DNA of 64,000 bases, from the NCBI RefSeq assembly GCF_019059575.1, contig NW_024881870.1, positions 124,001-188,000 of the forward strand, in the 5' to 3' direction. This stretch comes from Amphibalanus amphitrite (Eukaryota; Arthropoda; Thecostraca; Balanomorpha; Balanidae). The position numbers and the translations under genes are program-made. Positions 25,233 through 36,700 of the stretch are shown here, piece by piece (position 1 is the first letter of the stretch; each line of letters opens with the position of its first letter). The notes beneath the pieces are model-generated. The model was not told the DNA's origin, ran no database searches, and saw nothing but the letters and a program-made list of their open reading frames with translations.

Positions 25233-26100
25233 TGAACCGACCGACAAAATACCAAATTGCATATCGGCTGATCCGTAGTATTGAGATTCTTGAGCAGCAT
25301 TCAGTCAATCGATTGGATTAAAGTTATGTGATAAGCGGTGTTAAAACACTTTGAAGGACTAGCCCTTACCTGGCTAGCCATGGCGCCACTCCGGTCAGCG
25401 GTCCGTCAGTGATGTGACGGCGCTGCACCTCGGACACACAGAGTGACGGGTGACCGTGTGACACCGTCCGGGGGCGTCACAGTTCCGCCGTGACGCGTCA
25501 CGAGCACGGACGCCGCCTGTCGCACCTGTGAGCTGCTTCACCAGGCTTGTGTACCGGTGAATTTAACCAGTGCCGACTGCCGTCCTGAAGACTGACGAAT
25601 CTCGATGTTCGTGACCTAGTCTCGGGTCAGCTCGCCGGTCTCCTCCTCTCTGTACTCGCTGAGGTCGGCGCTGCACGGCTCCTCAGCGCCGGTGAGCCCC
25701 TCTCGCCCGCCCGCTGCTCGTCGCCGCTCTGACGGAGGTGTGCCCGCAGCTGTGAACTCGGCCCCTGCCGCCGCCGATCTGACCTGTCGCTGATGGTCGC
25801 GGCGATGTGCCCTCTCACGCTCCCTCCCACCCCTCCCGCCCGGGGAGGGGGGAGGGAGTGATTTGTCACGGCCAGTCTCCCAGTTCCCACCCGGGTTGTA
25901 TTGTTCCGTGGAATACGCGAATGGTGACCTAATTGATGGGTGACCATTCGCATTTTCGTTTATCTAAACTTTTTGGGGTGCGAACATTCTTTAGGAAGAC
26001 ATTTTTTATTACGGAGCGACCGAAGCGAGCGGAGTCTTACGTAGAATAACGGAAATTTCTGAGTATGAGCGGCCGGCCGTGGTCACGATTCTGCGACGCT
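25233..26100. other. Intergenic, small hairpin only
   Basis: No gene is supported. A short perfect hairpin GCGAATGGT...ACCATTCGC lies at 25917-25951. GC-rich sequence at 25380-25860 has open frames on the minus strand but no recognisable domain. Confidence 0.4.
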
Positions 26101-26655
26101 TATATCTCAGCAACCACTGGACCGATTTACATGCGGTAATTTTTGTAGGGTAGCATCATTCCTTCTACCAAGTATTGGACTATTCCTGATGCATGTGGGT
26201 GACCCCTTATGCACGTGCCACGTGCAAAAAGAAGAGGTGTCCGTTTTGTAATTGTTGCAATATCTCGGTAACTACTTGGCCGATTGCGCTGAAAGTTGGC
26301 ATGTAGGTAGGCACCCACTAGGCACTGCATTGTGCCAGAGTTGGGGTGCTGTTGCACGTGCGCACGTACAGGGGTCGTTTCCAGATCTCGAGAACGGCTG
26401 GACCGAATGCGCTCAAATTTGGTACACGGTTAGGGAACAGTTAGTAGGGTGCCGTGCACAAGTCATTTGGGACCCATTTTGCACGTGCGCACGTGCAGCG
26501 TGCCGCTTCCAGATCTCGAGAACGGCTGGGCCGATTGTGCTCAAATTTGGCACATCGCTAGAGACCGATTAGTAAGGTTCCGTGCACAAGTCAGTTGGAG
26601 GTAACCCCTCGAAATTTCGCACGTGCAAGGCCCACCCTCTCGCTCGCTCCGTTAG
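26101..26655 (+). repeat. Four degenerate tandem units of about 125-155 bp
   Basis: Units start near 26101, 26259, 26382 and 26512. Each opens with a variant of AGATCTCGAGAACGGCTGGACCGAT, here shortened, then CTCAAATTTGGCAC, and ends with GCACGTGC-type motifs. The last two units are the most alike. The array lies between AACGGAGCG-type sequences in opposite orientation (about 26015 and 26640), so it may be the interior of a larger inverted-end element. Frames through it, such as one reading SRTAGPIVLKFGT, repeat with the units and are not evidence of a gene. Confidence 0.6.
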
Positions 26656-27242
26656 TCGCCCCAAAAGGCGTTATACTGGTTTTGTCATCGCACCATTTTC
26701 AGTGTAACTGGCGCCGAAATTCTAAATGCATTTGAGCTTTTGTATTCTACAAAATGTTTTTTTTTTTTTGCTTTTGTTTGGTTTAGTACTTTTACTCCGA
26801 AGTCCAGTATATAGGCCCTTGAATATCAACAACAAATCATGTTCTGAGCTATTGTAGTGGCTTATGTACGAAGGCATATGGTGTGCACTGAACATATTTC
26901 TTCGCATATTTCTTCAACTATCTTCGCCGGCTGCCGAAACTGATCGACGCCTCTCTTGAGATTGTTGGTTTTTGGCCGAGACAATCACTAATCGCCTAAG
27001 TAGGGTCACAGCTGTGTCAGCCCCCCTCCCCCAAAAAAAAATAATAATGACAGGTGTGTCCGACCATGACAGGTGGTCGAACAGGTGACGGCCTGTCATC
27101 AGCGGCCGAACCACACATGAGCCTGGCCGAGACGCAAAGGGTGTCATACGAAAAAATTCCGGCTTGAACGTAGTCGGTTACTGTCCTTGTTGAAACCGTC
27201 TCATATGTTAAAAGGGTGCAAGAAACCAAAATTTGCCGTTCT
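26656..27242. other. Intergenic, nothing recognised
   Basis: AT-rich sequence with a T-run at 26757-26769 and an A-run near 27033. No coding frame, RNA or element boundary is supported. Confidence 0.4.
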
Positions 27243-28446
27243 TTAACCCGCGCCCTGGTGGGGTCTGTTTATAACGCGACCTGGTGGGGGGGGGGGCTAT
27301 TTTTTGCCCCCCCTCGTATCTCCGAAACTACTGGACGGATCCGCAAAATTCAAACGGCGTTCGATAGCCCTGTCAAATTTGTCGAGGGAAACCAAATTTT
27401 ATTGACCTCGGGGTCACCGATGACGTCACAGGTCAGGTCAAAGATAAAATGTTTCACCGTTCACGGGGCTTCTAGGGAAAGCGCTATAACACCGAGTAAA
27501 ACGCATTTTGTCGAAAATCAGCGATAAGACGTCAGTTGTCTAGTACATATGTTGCTATTAGAGGTCACTGGTCATACCAGGTCAGGTCACAGGTCAGGTC
27601 ACCAAAGGTCACCAAGGGTCACCACATGAACCCAACTTTACTAAGGTTGTGCGATGCATGTTTTATGGCCAGTTTTTCATTTCCAACCCAATGGTGTTGG
27701 TTATAAGACCATCAGGTACGGTTTAGGTCACTTTCTGGTGGAGGTCAGGTCAAGGTCAGGTCAAAAAAGGTCAAATTTCAAAGTTGATATTTTTGCATAA
27801 AATTGGTATCGATTCGATGCAGCTCGTCACGGGGAGTCTAATGGTGGTCTTTGTTTTGCACTACGAGGTCTAGAATTGCTAAAAATTGAGTTTGAAAATT
27901 TGACGTAATCAATTTTGAACAGTTTTTTCACTATAACTTCGCCAAAAAAAGAGGTATCAATCTAAAATTTGGTATGTGGATGGATGGCGGTAAGGACTAT
28001 CACATATATTCCGGTTTTTGCGAAATTCATAAAACTTTTTGGATTTTTTGACTATTATATCCCAAAAATCTATTTTTTGATTTTTGGGGGTCAAAATAAA
28101 AAAAAAATAAAAAATCCGAGATAGCAGTTTTGTAGCCCTGTCAATTCTACAGCTTTTATGTCCTAAACATTTTTCTGTATTTGCAAAGCTATAGGCCTGA
28201 CAGCTCTTCCCGCGAAACCCTTTTTTGGGTCGAAAACGGCAGAACATGACGTCACTCTGACGTCATTTCCGGCCAACCTATCATAGCTTTTGGAAAAAAA
28301 ATTTGGTCACAATGTGTAAAATTGATGTCCGGGAGGGTACTGAAAGTTTGGTGACGATCGGCGCAGCGGTTCTGGAGATATATCGAAAAGTCTGGAGGGG
28401 GGGGGGGGCAAAAAATAGCCCCCCCCCCCACCAGGTCGCGGGTTAA
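27243..28446. mobile_element. piggyBac-like TTAA-flanked non-autonomous element, copy 2
   Basis: TTAA is at 27243-27246 and 28443-28446, followed inward by CCCGCGCCCTGGTGG on the left and CCCGCGACCTGGTGG on the right. Both ends have a G-run, CTATTTTTTG, C-run hairpin. Here the doubled terminal motif is on the left end: CCCGCGCCCTGGTGG, then CGCGACCTGGTGG about 30 bases further in. The length (1204 bp) almost equals that of copy 1 (1203 bp). The interior carries AGGTCA arrays and poly-A-rich stretches, with no transposase. The two copies share ends and architecture more than internal sequence, so they are related subfamilies. Confidence 0.72.
27562..27621 (+). promoter_or_regulatory. AGGTCA array in piggyBac-like copy 2
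   Basis: AGGTCA occurs at 27562, 27579, 27584, 27591, 27596 and 27606, with GGGTCA at 27616. The pair 27584/27591 is a DR1. The pairs 27596/27606 and 27606/27616 are DR4 arrangements at exact 10-bp spacing. More hexamers follow at about 27725-27770. These match the core nuclear-receptor half-site; no binding is shown. Confidence 0.45.
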
Positions 28447-29410
28447 TTACTTTCAGTTGCAATAAACATATAAGTCGCATTCGTTTCGGATAACCGGCAA
28501 GAGCTTAAAATTGGGAAATGATGACGTAGGTAAATAACGACTGCTGACGTTACACGTCAAGTCTGCTTTTTTGAACTTGCGTCCGACTTGGTGATTGGAT
28601 GGCCGCAAGTACAGGTGCTCGCTAAGTAAAAGGTGTTGCAAATCATATAGAGGTGCAAATCATATCCGCCACCGACGCTACCATCCACCGTACTCCTGTC
28701 GACATCTATCCAGCCCGGCAGATGTCACCTGGGCGGGGTCACCGACCCCTGACCCGTGCCGGGTGGCGTATGGGAGCCGGGGCGAAGTCGCCACACCTTG
28801 GCCACGTCTGACGCCCCCGAGGGGCACGTGACACACACCGAGGTCCTCAGGCATTATGTGGAAATGACTGCGGCCGGTCCGTGTCGCGCCATACGGGTCA
28901 CCAGACCGGGCGGCGTCCATGGCACGTGCCACCGCGTCACAATCGGAGTGCATGTACTCCCAGAGAAACACCGAGGTGCTGATGGCCGCAGCCCGACGCA
29001 AACAGCCAGCGATTCAGTACATGGACGGTGCGATAATATGTATCATTCCTCTGTTCACTCCAGGATTTAACACGCACGGCCGGAGCTCTATGCGAATGAC
29101 GTATTTTCTATGACCCGTATAAATAAATAATTTCAGTGATCGTAGTGATTTTCTCGGCCAACGAACCGCCAAAAAAAAAAAAAAAAAAACTTCATACACT
29201 TACCACAATCAACAGAAAACATTCGCGTTCGATGTTTGATTTATATTTGTACATGCGTCCGAGATTCGGAGCGTACCTACATATCGTACAATATGGGCGG
29301 TCACACAGGCACCGTCTCAGCGCACCTACCGGACAGCTGGCCAGCACGTGAGGCGCAGAGCACGTCCTCTGCCGAGGGCGATTGTGAAATGGCACTGTGG
29401 CAGCGGCATG
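28447..29410. other. Intergenic, nothing recognised
   Basis: A GC-richer segment (28680-28990) has overlapping frames on both strands without known domains. An A-run of 19 bases lies at 29171-29189. No RNA gene or element end was identified. Confidence 0.4.
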
Positions 29411-29659
29411 AAGGCCTGGCTACACTATGCGTTTTCTGCGTGCGTTTTTTGCGGGTTTGCGGGTTAAATCGTTCTAGAAAAAACACGATATTACGCTTTT
29501 TTTGTTAATATAAGAGCTTTATTAGCTTTTGTACATAACTAATGCACAACTAATGTAAAAATTATATTTATAAGTTTTTTTTTGTCTAGAACGATATTAC
29601 GCAAAAAAACGCAAACCCGCTCAAACGCACGCAGAAAACGCATAGTGTAGCCAGGCCTT
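29411..29659. mobile_element. Small inverted-repeat element (MITE-like)
   Basis: The ends AAGGCCTGGCTACACTATGC and its complement lie at 29411-29430 and 29640-29659. The inverted similarity continues for about 50 bases through CGTTTTCTGCGTGCGTTT. The 249-bp element has an AT-rich centre and no coding capacity. No target duplication of 3, 8 or 9 bp is obvious beside the ends, so the superfamily is left open. Confidence 0.68.
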
Positions 29660-30703
29660 TACACCTAGCCGAGGCATGTTTCGCCCATGGCGTGACCTGA
29701 GCGTATCAAGATTAGATCATATACACATAGCCAAAGGCAGACTGAAAACACGTGTCAAAAATATGCACCAAAATGTCGGATCACAGCCAAGCTAGTGCTG
29801 AAAATGACCTACGGGGAATCGAATGCAGTTGAGAAGGCAACGAGCTGAGATTAAGGCAACGTACAACATACACGCCGCACTACGTTCGCTAAATTTCGAA
29901 ATTTTCCGGTCAAATGTAGGTACTGCTCATCTAAGAGTCCTGAGCGGCGTCGCTAACTGCCAACTGGCCATGCGTTTCCGTTTTGTTTGTACACTACGGT
30001 GACGATATATCACAGCTTACATGAAGCCTGCATGTACGGCACTCAGTTCGCCGCGATACACATTACCGTTCAGAGTTATCGTAGCGCTTCCACGTTTTCG
30101 TTGTAACAGATCCATACACACCGACCTATGTCAACAAGACTAAATGCATCCGCACAGCCGACGATAGACATTAATCGCGACAAGAAAGAGATGTTAAACA
30201 CTTTGTGTAGACCGCCATGAAGACTCGCTACAGATCTCAAAGTACAGTTCCGAATACAGACATTAGCTCACCGGTTGAAAGACATAGCTAGCTAAACTTA
30301 AATTGCCAGCAATGTACTACGCGCCTCATTGAAACGCAATAACGGGAGCTATGATGACTGCCGCACACCGCAGTGCCGCGCAATAGCTTGACACCTTTCA
30401 GTGCTTTTAAAACGTTTCAAAATACACATTCAGCAAACAAGGTCGATGTTTCGTCAGACACTCGGTGACCTCACATCTTGCTGCTCTTCAATAACTGCAT
30501 AGCAGACGTCTCACAAACACCAAAATACACCATTATGAACATACACATTACACATCACTCGTTGGTAAGCATGCATATAAAACGATAGCCAAAAGTCCAC
30601 TGAGAAAACCACTAATACCTATCGAACGTTCGAGCCTCACCCGTTCCGTTATCCCCGAGAAGGCCGACCAGACGGCTCAGCTACGGGACTGCGCCGGCCG
30701 CGG
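29660..30703. other. Intergenic, TIF1 downstream region
   Basis: This stretch follows the TIF1 stop codon and should contain its 3' untranslated region on the minus strand. No standard polyadenylation signal is obvious within 400 bases of the stop, and no other feature is supported. Confidence 0.4.
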
Positions 30704-33700
30704 TTACTTGGCGCGTTTCTTCCGGTCTGGCTCGTCGTCCAGCATGAGCCAGTGCTCGTTCAAATGGTCCCGCACGAACATGTCAAAGACCTCCTCCAAC
30801 TCCTTCAGGTACTTCTTAGCTGCGCTGCCCCGCTATCGGCGACAAGGAGAGAGAGGGACGACAGTTACGGCACGGCACGTCTTTAACCTACATACTATCG
30901 TAATGTCCTACATTTCAAATGGGCTGCATCGCTCAATAGTTTTATATACCACCAGTCAAACACGTATCCGAGTTAGTGGAACGTATAATATACGATACAC
31001 TTCGCCGGTAAATCCTACGGCAGATTCCATTACCAATTGCCATTTATTGTTCAGCATCTCGCTAGCCGTACCTTCAGCACGCTGACCAGTCCCATGATGC
31101 CGCGCAGCGCAGCCAGCAGCTCCATCAGCGTGGGGAAGCCGTCATTGAGTAGGCAATCGCGTATGTCGTCCAGGGAGACGGGGTTGGCGATACGCCGGTA
31201 CTCTGGCAGCATCTGTCGACACAGACGGTCGGGTATCAGATCAGTCGAGAGTGACGATCGGGGATAAGTCGCGGGTCGACGGCCGTTGTGCCTATGCACG
31301 TAACACACGCCGCGGGACGACAGACACCTGTGCGCATATCTCAGCAACGACACGTGTGAATGTGAGGCAAGGCTGCAGGTGATTGCATGTGGGTCTTTGA
31401 ATCGTCCAATAGACACGCGCTCTGAATAGGGCTGCGTGAATTATCGCAAATTGTAACACAATGTCATTTTCAATAAATCTGAAATGTTAAGTTGTATGAG
31501 ATTACGATTTGTCTAGAATAAAGTGTGAATGTGTTGATCTCTGGTTAACTCACGGCCATGTTCTCAGCGTTCTTGAAGTAGAGACAGGGGTAGTAAGCAG
31601 CGTAGAGTTCCAGGAGCAGCCGGCGAGCGACGAGTTTCTCGGAACGGGTGAGGTTCGGCCTGCCCCGACGGCGGTCCGTTGGCGCCGGGACGCGCGGTAC
31701 GGGCCGGCACATCAGACACTGCCACTCTTTGCTGGGGAGAGAGGATGGGAGAAACGTCAGACACTCACTGGGAAGGGAGAGAGGGAGGGAGGGAGGCACG
31801 GCAGGCACAGCTTCTCTTGATTGGAGAGAGAGAGAGAGAGGGAGACATTACACAGTGACATTGAGAAGGGAGGGAGGGACACCTCACTCATTACGGGAAG
31901 GAGTCATTAAAATGTCAACGGGGCTAGTGTGTGTAATTCACGTCGATGTAGCAGTACTTCATATTATAACCAGTTATACGACCGATCGGGTCATATCAAG
32001 CATACTTGTGGCTCAAAAGCGATAACATTTCAGCCGAACCAATCATGCTTCTCACCTACACAAAGAAGCTAAGCCTATCATCTACGAACAAAAGAAACCC
32101 TCACTCTGCAGTCCGTACAGATCAAGAAGCGGCACGGACGCTCGCTTTGCTTTATCGGCACTTTACGGACACGGCCCATAAATTTGGCCGTGACATGAGT
32201 CACGTGTTCGCACTGTGGTTTTACTGTTCGCCGGCTGATTCCGGCATGTGACCAGTGCGTGTCCATTGACCTTGTGACGTCAGTAATCACGTGATCGCCG
32301 CAGGGACTCCGGCGTCGGTAGCCATCGGGGGACTGACATTTATACCTGGTTGCTTATCGCGAGAAGATGCAGGCAGATACGCGAAAAAAGCAATGTCATG
32401 CCGACTTCGGGCATGCCGTCGTAATTTGGCACAATGTGCGGGCACCGAAGCTTCGCACATCCGGTTGTGGAAGGAGATTGGGGTTATAAAATAGAGATAC
32501 ACTCGGCAGCCGTGCTAAGTTTCAAGAGCGAGCTGTAAAGCGGTAAAACTGCAGACAAAAATGCCAAGTAACGTTCAGACGCTGAAATCGGACCCGCAAG
32601 ACGTTACATTGATATCAGTTATCGACTAATGATTAGAGCAGTCATTTAGGATTGGTGAGGGGGCAAGATATAAATTAGTTTCTTCTCAGGCCAAAAGCAG
32701 GCTTGAACTGTGGCCACTGTCAGGCCTCTAGATAGCTTTGAACTTCCTAACTAAAAAAACATACCCCAAATCACTAACGCTGTTCTAAAGTCGTTGGAGC
32801 CAGCTAACCGCTACCGTCCTCCCATCCCGTCACTTACTCTTCCTCGTCATCGACGTCACCGACGTAGCACTCGGCGTGGAAGGAGCGCTCGCAGCGGTCG
32901 CAGAGCACCAGGTCGCCGCCGTCCCAGCACAGCACGCAGTAGCTGACGTTCGGAGACTGCGGGCCGCGCTCGGGCGGCTTGTAGAGCGCGTCATTGGCGA
33001 ACCCGATGCCCAGCGGGTCGCGCTTTCGGTCCCACAGCACCAGGTCCGCAGGACGGACCAGGTGGGTGGGCAGCGATGTTGAAGAACGGCCTGCCTTAGG
33101 CGGCGGTGACAGTGGTGGCGGACTTGGCGACAGACGTCGTGGCGGCGGCGTTGTCGCCGCGCCGTCTGTTTTCGGCTTTGGCGGTGTCTTGGACGGCCCC
33201 TCGGTCGTGGCAGGAGCAGCCGGCGCGGAGGAGCCGGTATCACCGCCCCCGCCGTCCTCCTCACCAACAGCAGGGTGCGGCGGGGTGAACTTTGGCCGCA
33301 CGGCCGTCGGCGGCGGCGTGGCGGCGAACACGGGCAGCGTCCGTACCAGAGTGGACGTGGAAGGACGGGGCCGGTGCGGCGGTTCCTTGGAGTCTTCAGG
33401 CGGCGCTGGGGTGGGAACAGCCGAGCTGCACGAGGTGGCGGACGCCGAGCGCGAGCCAGAGGAGGTGGAAGAGGGAGAGGAGGAGCCGCCGCTGCCGGAG
33501 GAGGAGGAGGACGAGCCGGGCCGAGCCGGACTGGCGGACTGCGACTGACTGCTGTCGGACCGCGACTGACTGTCTCCAGACTGTGACTGACTGCTGCTGG
33601 ACTGCGACTGACTGCTGCCGGACCGAGCCGGACTGCCGGGCCCAGCCGCACCGCCGGGCCCAGCGGAAGTGCCCGGCGCTGAGGAGTCGCGCGAATCCTC

Positions 33701-36700
33701 CGACAGTTGAAGGTCGTCCATCAGCTGTCGCGACACCTGCCGGTCCAGCCCCGCGCGCCGCCGCCGACGCCGCCGGCCGGTGGTGGACGCCGCCGCGGAA
33801 GGTCGTTCCGATGACTCCGCCGCTGCTGCCGCCGCCGCCGCCGCTGTGGTCGCTGATTCAGCAGGTTTGTCAGCCGTGGCCTCCGCCTCGGGACTCCGGG
33901 GTTTCTTCGGTAGTGGCTTACCCTGACCTCTTGGAGAGCAGAAAGCGGGGATAGCTTTGTTTGGTCCGTGCGGCGCCGGTCTTTTAATGCCTCCCGCTGA
34001 AACAGTTGTCAGGAAACTGTCAGGCGACAGCAGATGAAAATGACAGAACATAAAGAATATAATTGGTTAAATGCAGTGCCAAACAAAGCGCGACTATGGG
34101 ACAAAATACCACAAAAAAGAGACGCAGTGAGAATAACATATCAAAAGCTTAGCGCTCTCCCTTACCAGCTTACCAGTACCGCTTATACTCCCTTACCTTA
34201 TCTCCTTACGCTTATCTCCCTTACCGCTTATACCAGTTCTAAACAGTTGCGAAGACACGCATTCACCTCCGAACAACTGCACCACTTCATTGGGCGTCAT
34301 GCCGCAGTGACCGCCCACTGTGTTGGCCCGCAGTACCCCTCTCCTCCTCTCACCTTTGTCAGCCTGCGGCGCGGCGGTGCCGGCCAGTAGCATGCTGTCC
34401 AGCAGGTCGGTGAGCGGGGTCTCCACGCTGACGCCGGCGCGGCTCACCTTCCGCCCGTGGTCGTCCACCAGCAGCGAGGGCTGCCGGGCCACCGGCGGCG
34501 CGCGGTCCTGTGCCGACTGCGGCTGTGGCGTGGGGCTCGAGAGCCGGCCTCGGCCGCGCCGCGAGCCCTTCTCCGCCTGGCGGCCGGACGATCCCGGTGA
34601 CGACGTCCTCGAGCCGCCGCGGCTGCCCCCGCCGCCGTCCCTGTCCGGCGTGCTCGGAAGGGAGCGGTCCAGTCTCCCGGTCGCCGAGGAGGGACGACTC
34701 TTAACTGGTGGCTCGCCGTCCGCTCGCTCTCCCACCATGTGCCGTCGCTTTTTACCTCCTGGCGAGCCGCGAGTCACTTTCTCGCCGCGTTTTAGCGTCT
34801 TTGTGAGATGGGCGGTCGACCCGGCGCGCTTCGCTCGGAGTTTCTCCATGGAGCGGTGCAGCTTCTCGCGCAGGTGTTTCTTCCAGTCGGGGTCTCCCAC
34901 TGGCACGGTGGCCGGCTGTGACACCGTCTCTGTTCCGGCGGTCTTGGAGGCCGCCTTGGCACCAGAGTGGCCGTGTCCAGTCCGCACCGGTGCCGGCTTC
35001 GTCCGCACCGAGGCCAGGCCGGCTGGCGGGGCAGACGACGGCCCCGGGGCGGGTGCAGGCTCCCGCACCGAGGCCAGGGTGGGCGGAGGCTCCAGTACCG
35101 TGGCAGACGACAGCTCAGGGGCAGACGCTGGCTTCGGCTCCGGCTCCGGGGCAGACTCTGGCTCCGGGTCCGACGCCATTTCCATATCTGACCCCGACTC
35201 CGGGGCAGACGACTGTTCCGTCTCCGGCTCGGGGGCAGACGCTGGCTCCGGAACGGATGCAAGCTCCTGCTCAAGAACAGATGAAGGCTCCGGCACCGGG
35301 GCGGACGCAGGCTCTGGCTCCGGAGCGGACGACTGGTCCGGCTCCGGCTCCGAGGCAGACGCTAGCTCCGGCTCTGGAGCAGATGGCTCCGGCTCCGGCT
35401 CCTGAGCGCACGGCGGCTCCGGTTCCGGGGCAGCCACCGCCTCCGGCTCTAGGGCGGGCGCTGGCTCCGGAGCAGACGCTGATTCCGGCTCCGGGGCGGA
35501 TGCTGGCTGCGGCTCAAGGATAGATGACGGCCCCGGCTCCGGGGCGGGCGCTGGCTCCGCTTCCGGGGCAGACGCTGTCTCCGGCTCCTGAGCGGACGCC
35601 GTCTTCACCTCCGGGGCAGACGTCAGCACCTGCGCAGACGCTGGCTTCGGGGCAGACGCAGACTTCGGGGCAGACGTCGGCACCTGCACAGACGCTGGCT
35701 TCGGGGCAGACGCAGGCTTCGGGGCAGACGCAGGCTTCGGGGCAGGCGCTGGTTTCGGGGCAGACGTCGGCACCTGCGCAGGCGCTGGCTTCGGGGCAGA
35801 CGTCGGCACCTGCGCCGGGGCAGACGCTGGCTTCGGGGCAGACGCAGGCTCCGGCTCCGGGGGTAACATACCCATCATGGCCAGAGCCGTATCCATCACA
35901 TCCACTTTGGTGTCAACAAACAGGGAGTTGTCGTCGTCGTCATCCGAAACACTGGCATTCGCCGGCGGCGCTGGGGGCGGCGGCGGCGGCGGCGGTGGTG
36001 GAGGCGGTGGTGGCGGTGCTGGTGGCGTTGCCGGCCGCTGTGGCGGTCGCTGGCTTCGAGCGATCGGTCGTTCTGGTGAGATTGATTCGATGTTCGGCAT
36101 GTGTATGATAATCGGCTGAAGCATCGGGACCGGTCTCCGAGGAGGTGTGACAGGAGGCCTAGCCGGGCGTCCCACGGAAGCCGACGCAAGTCGGAACTTT
36201 CCTGTGAAGACTGACGAAACTTCAGGAGACCAGAGGGTGACTGACGCAGTTCCAGGAACCCTGGTGGTGGCGAACAAAGCTCCAGGAGCCCTGGTGGTGG
36301 CTGACGCAGCTCGAGGACTAGGAGTCCTGATCGTTTTTGGAGATGCGAGACTCGGCGAAGAGGCCGCGGTAGCTACCGCCGGAGCTGGTGCCTGAGCTGC
36401 TGCCGCCGTTGCCGTAGCGGACGCTGTAGACGTGGTTAGCCGAGCGCTGGTAGCTGCTTGGGCGACGGTGCGTGGCGGGGTGGTGGTCACGTGCTGAACT
36501 CTAGGGGCAGCCGCAGGTGCACCTGCCGCCATCGCCGCAGCTTTAGACGACGCGACGACAGGCGGAGTTCGGTGTGCACCGGTCGGTGTTGGAACTGCGG
36601 TTCTGGGTGCAGCGGAGACCGTAGCAGCTGCACCCAGAGTCGCTGCGGGGGCAACTGGTGCCTGAGATGATGTTGCTGGGGCTGGTGCGGCGGCTGAGGC

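Noticed and set aside
34320-35523. Long open frames on the plus strand opposite TIF1 exon 9
   Set aside because: They are the antisense of the repetitive coding array and stay open because the repeat units lack stops; they show no domain, and the minus strand splices in phase to conserved domains.
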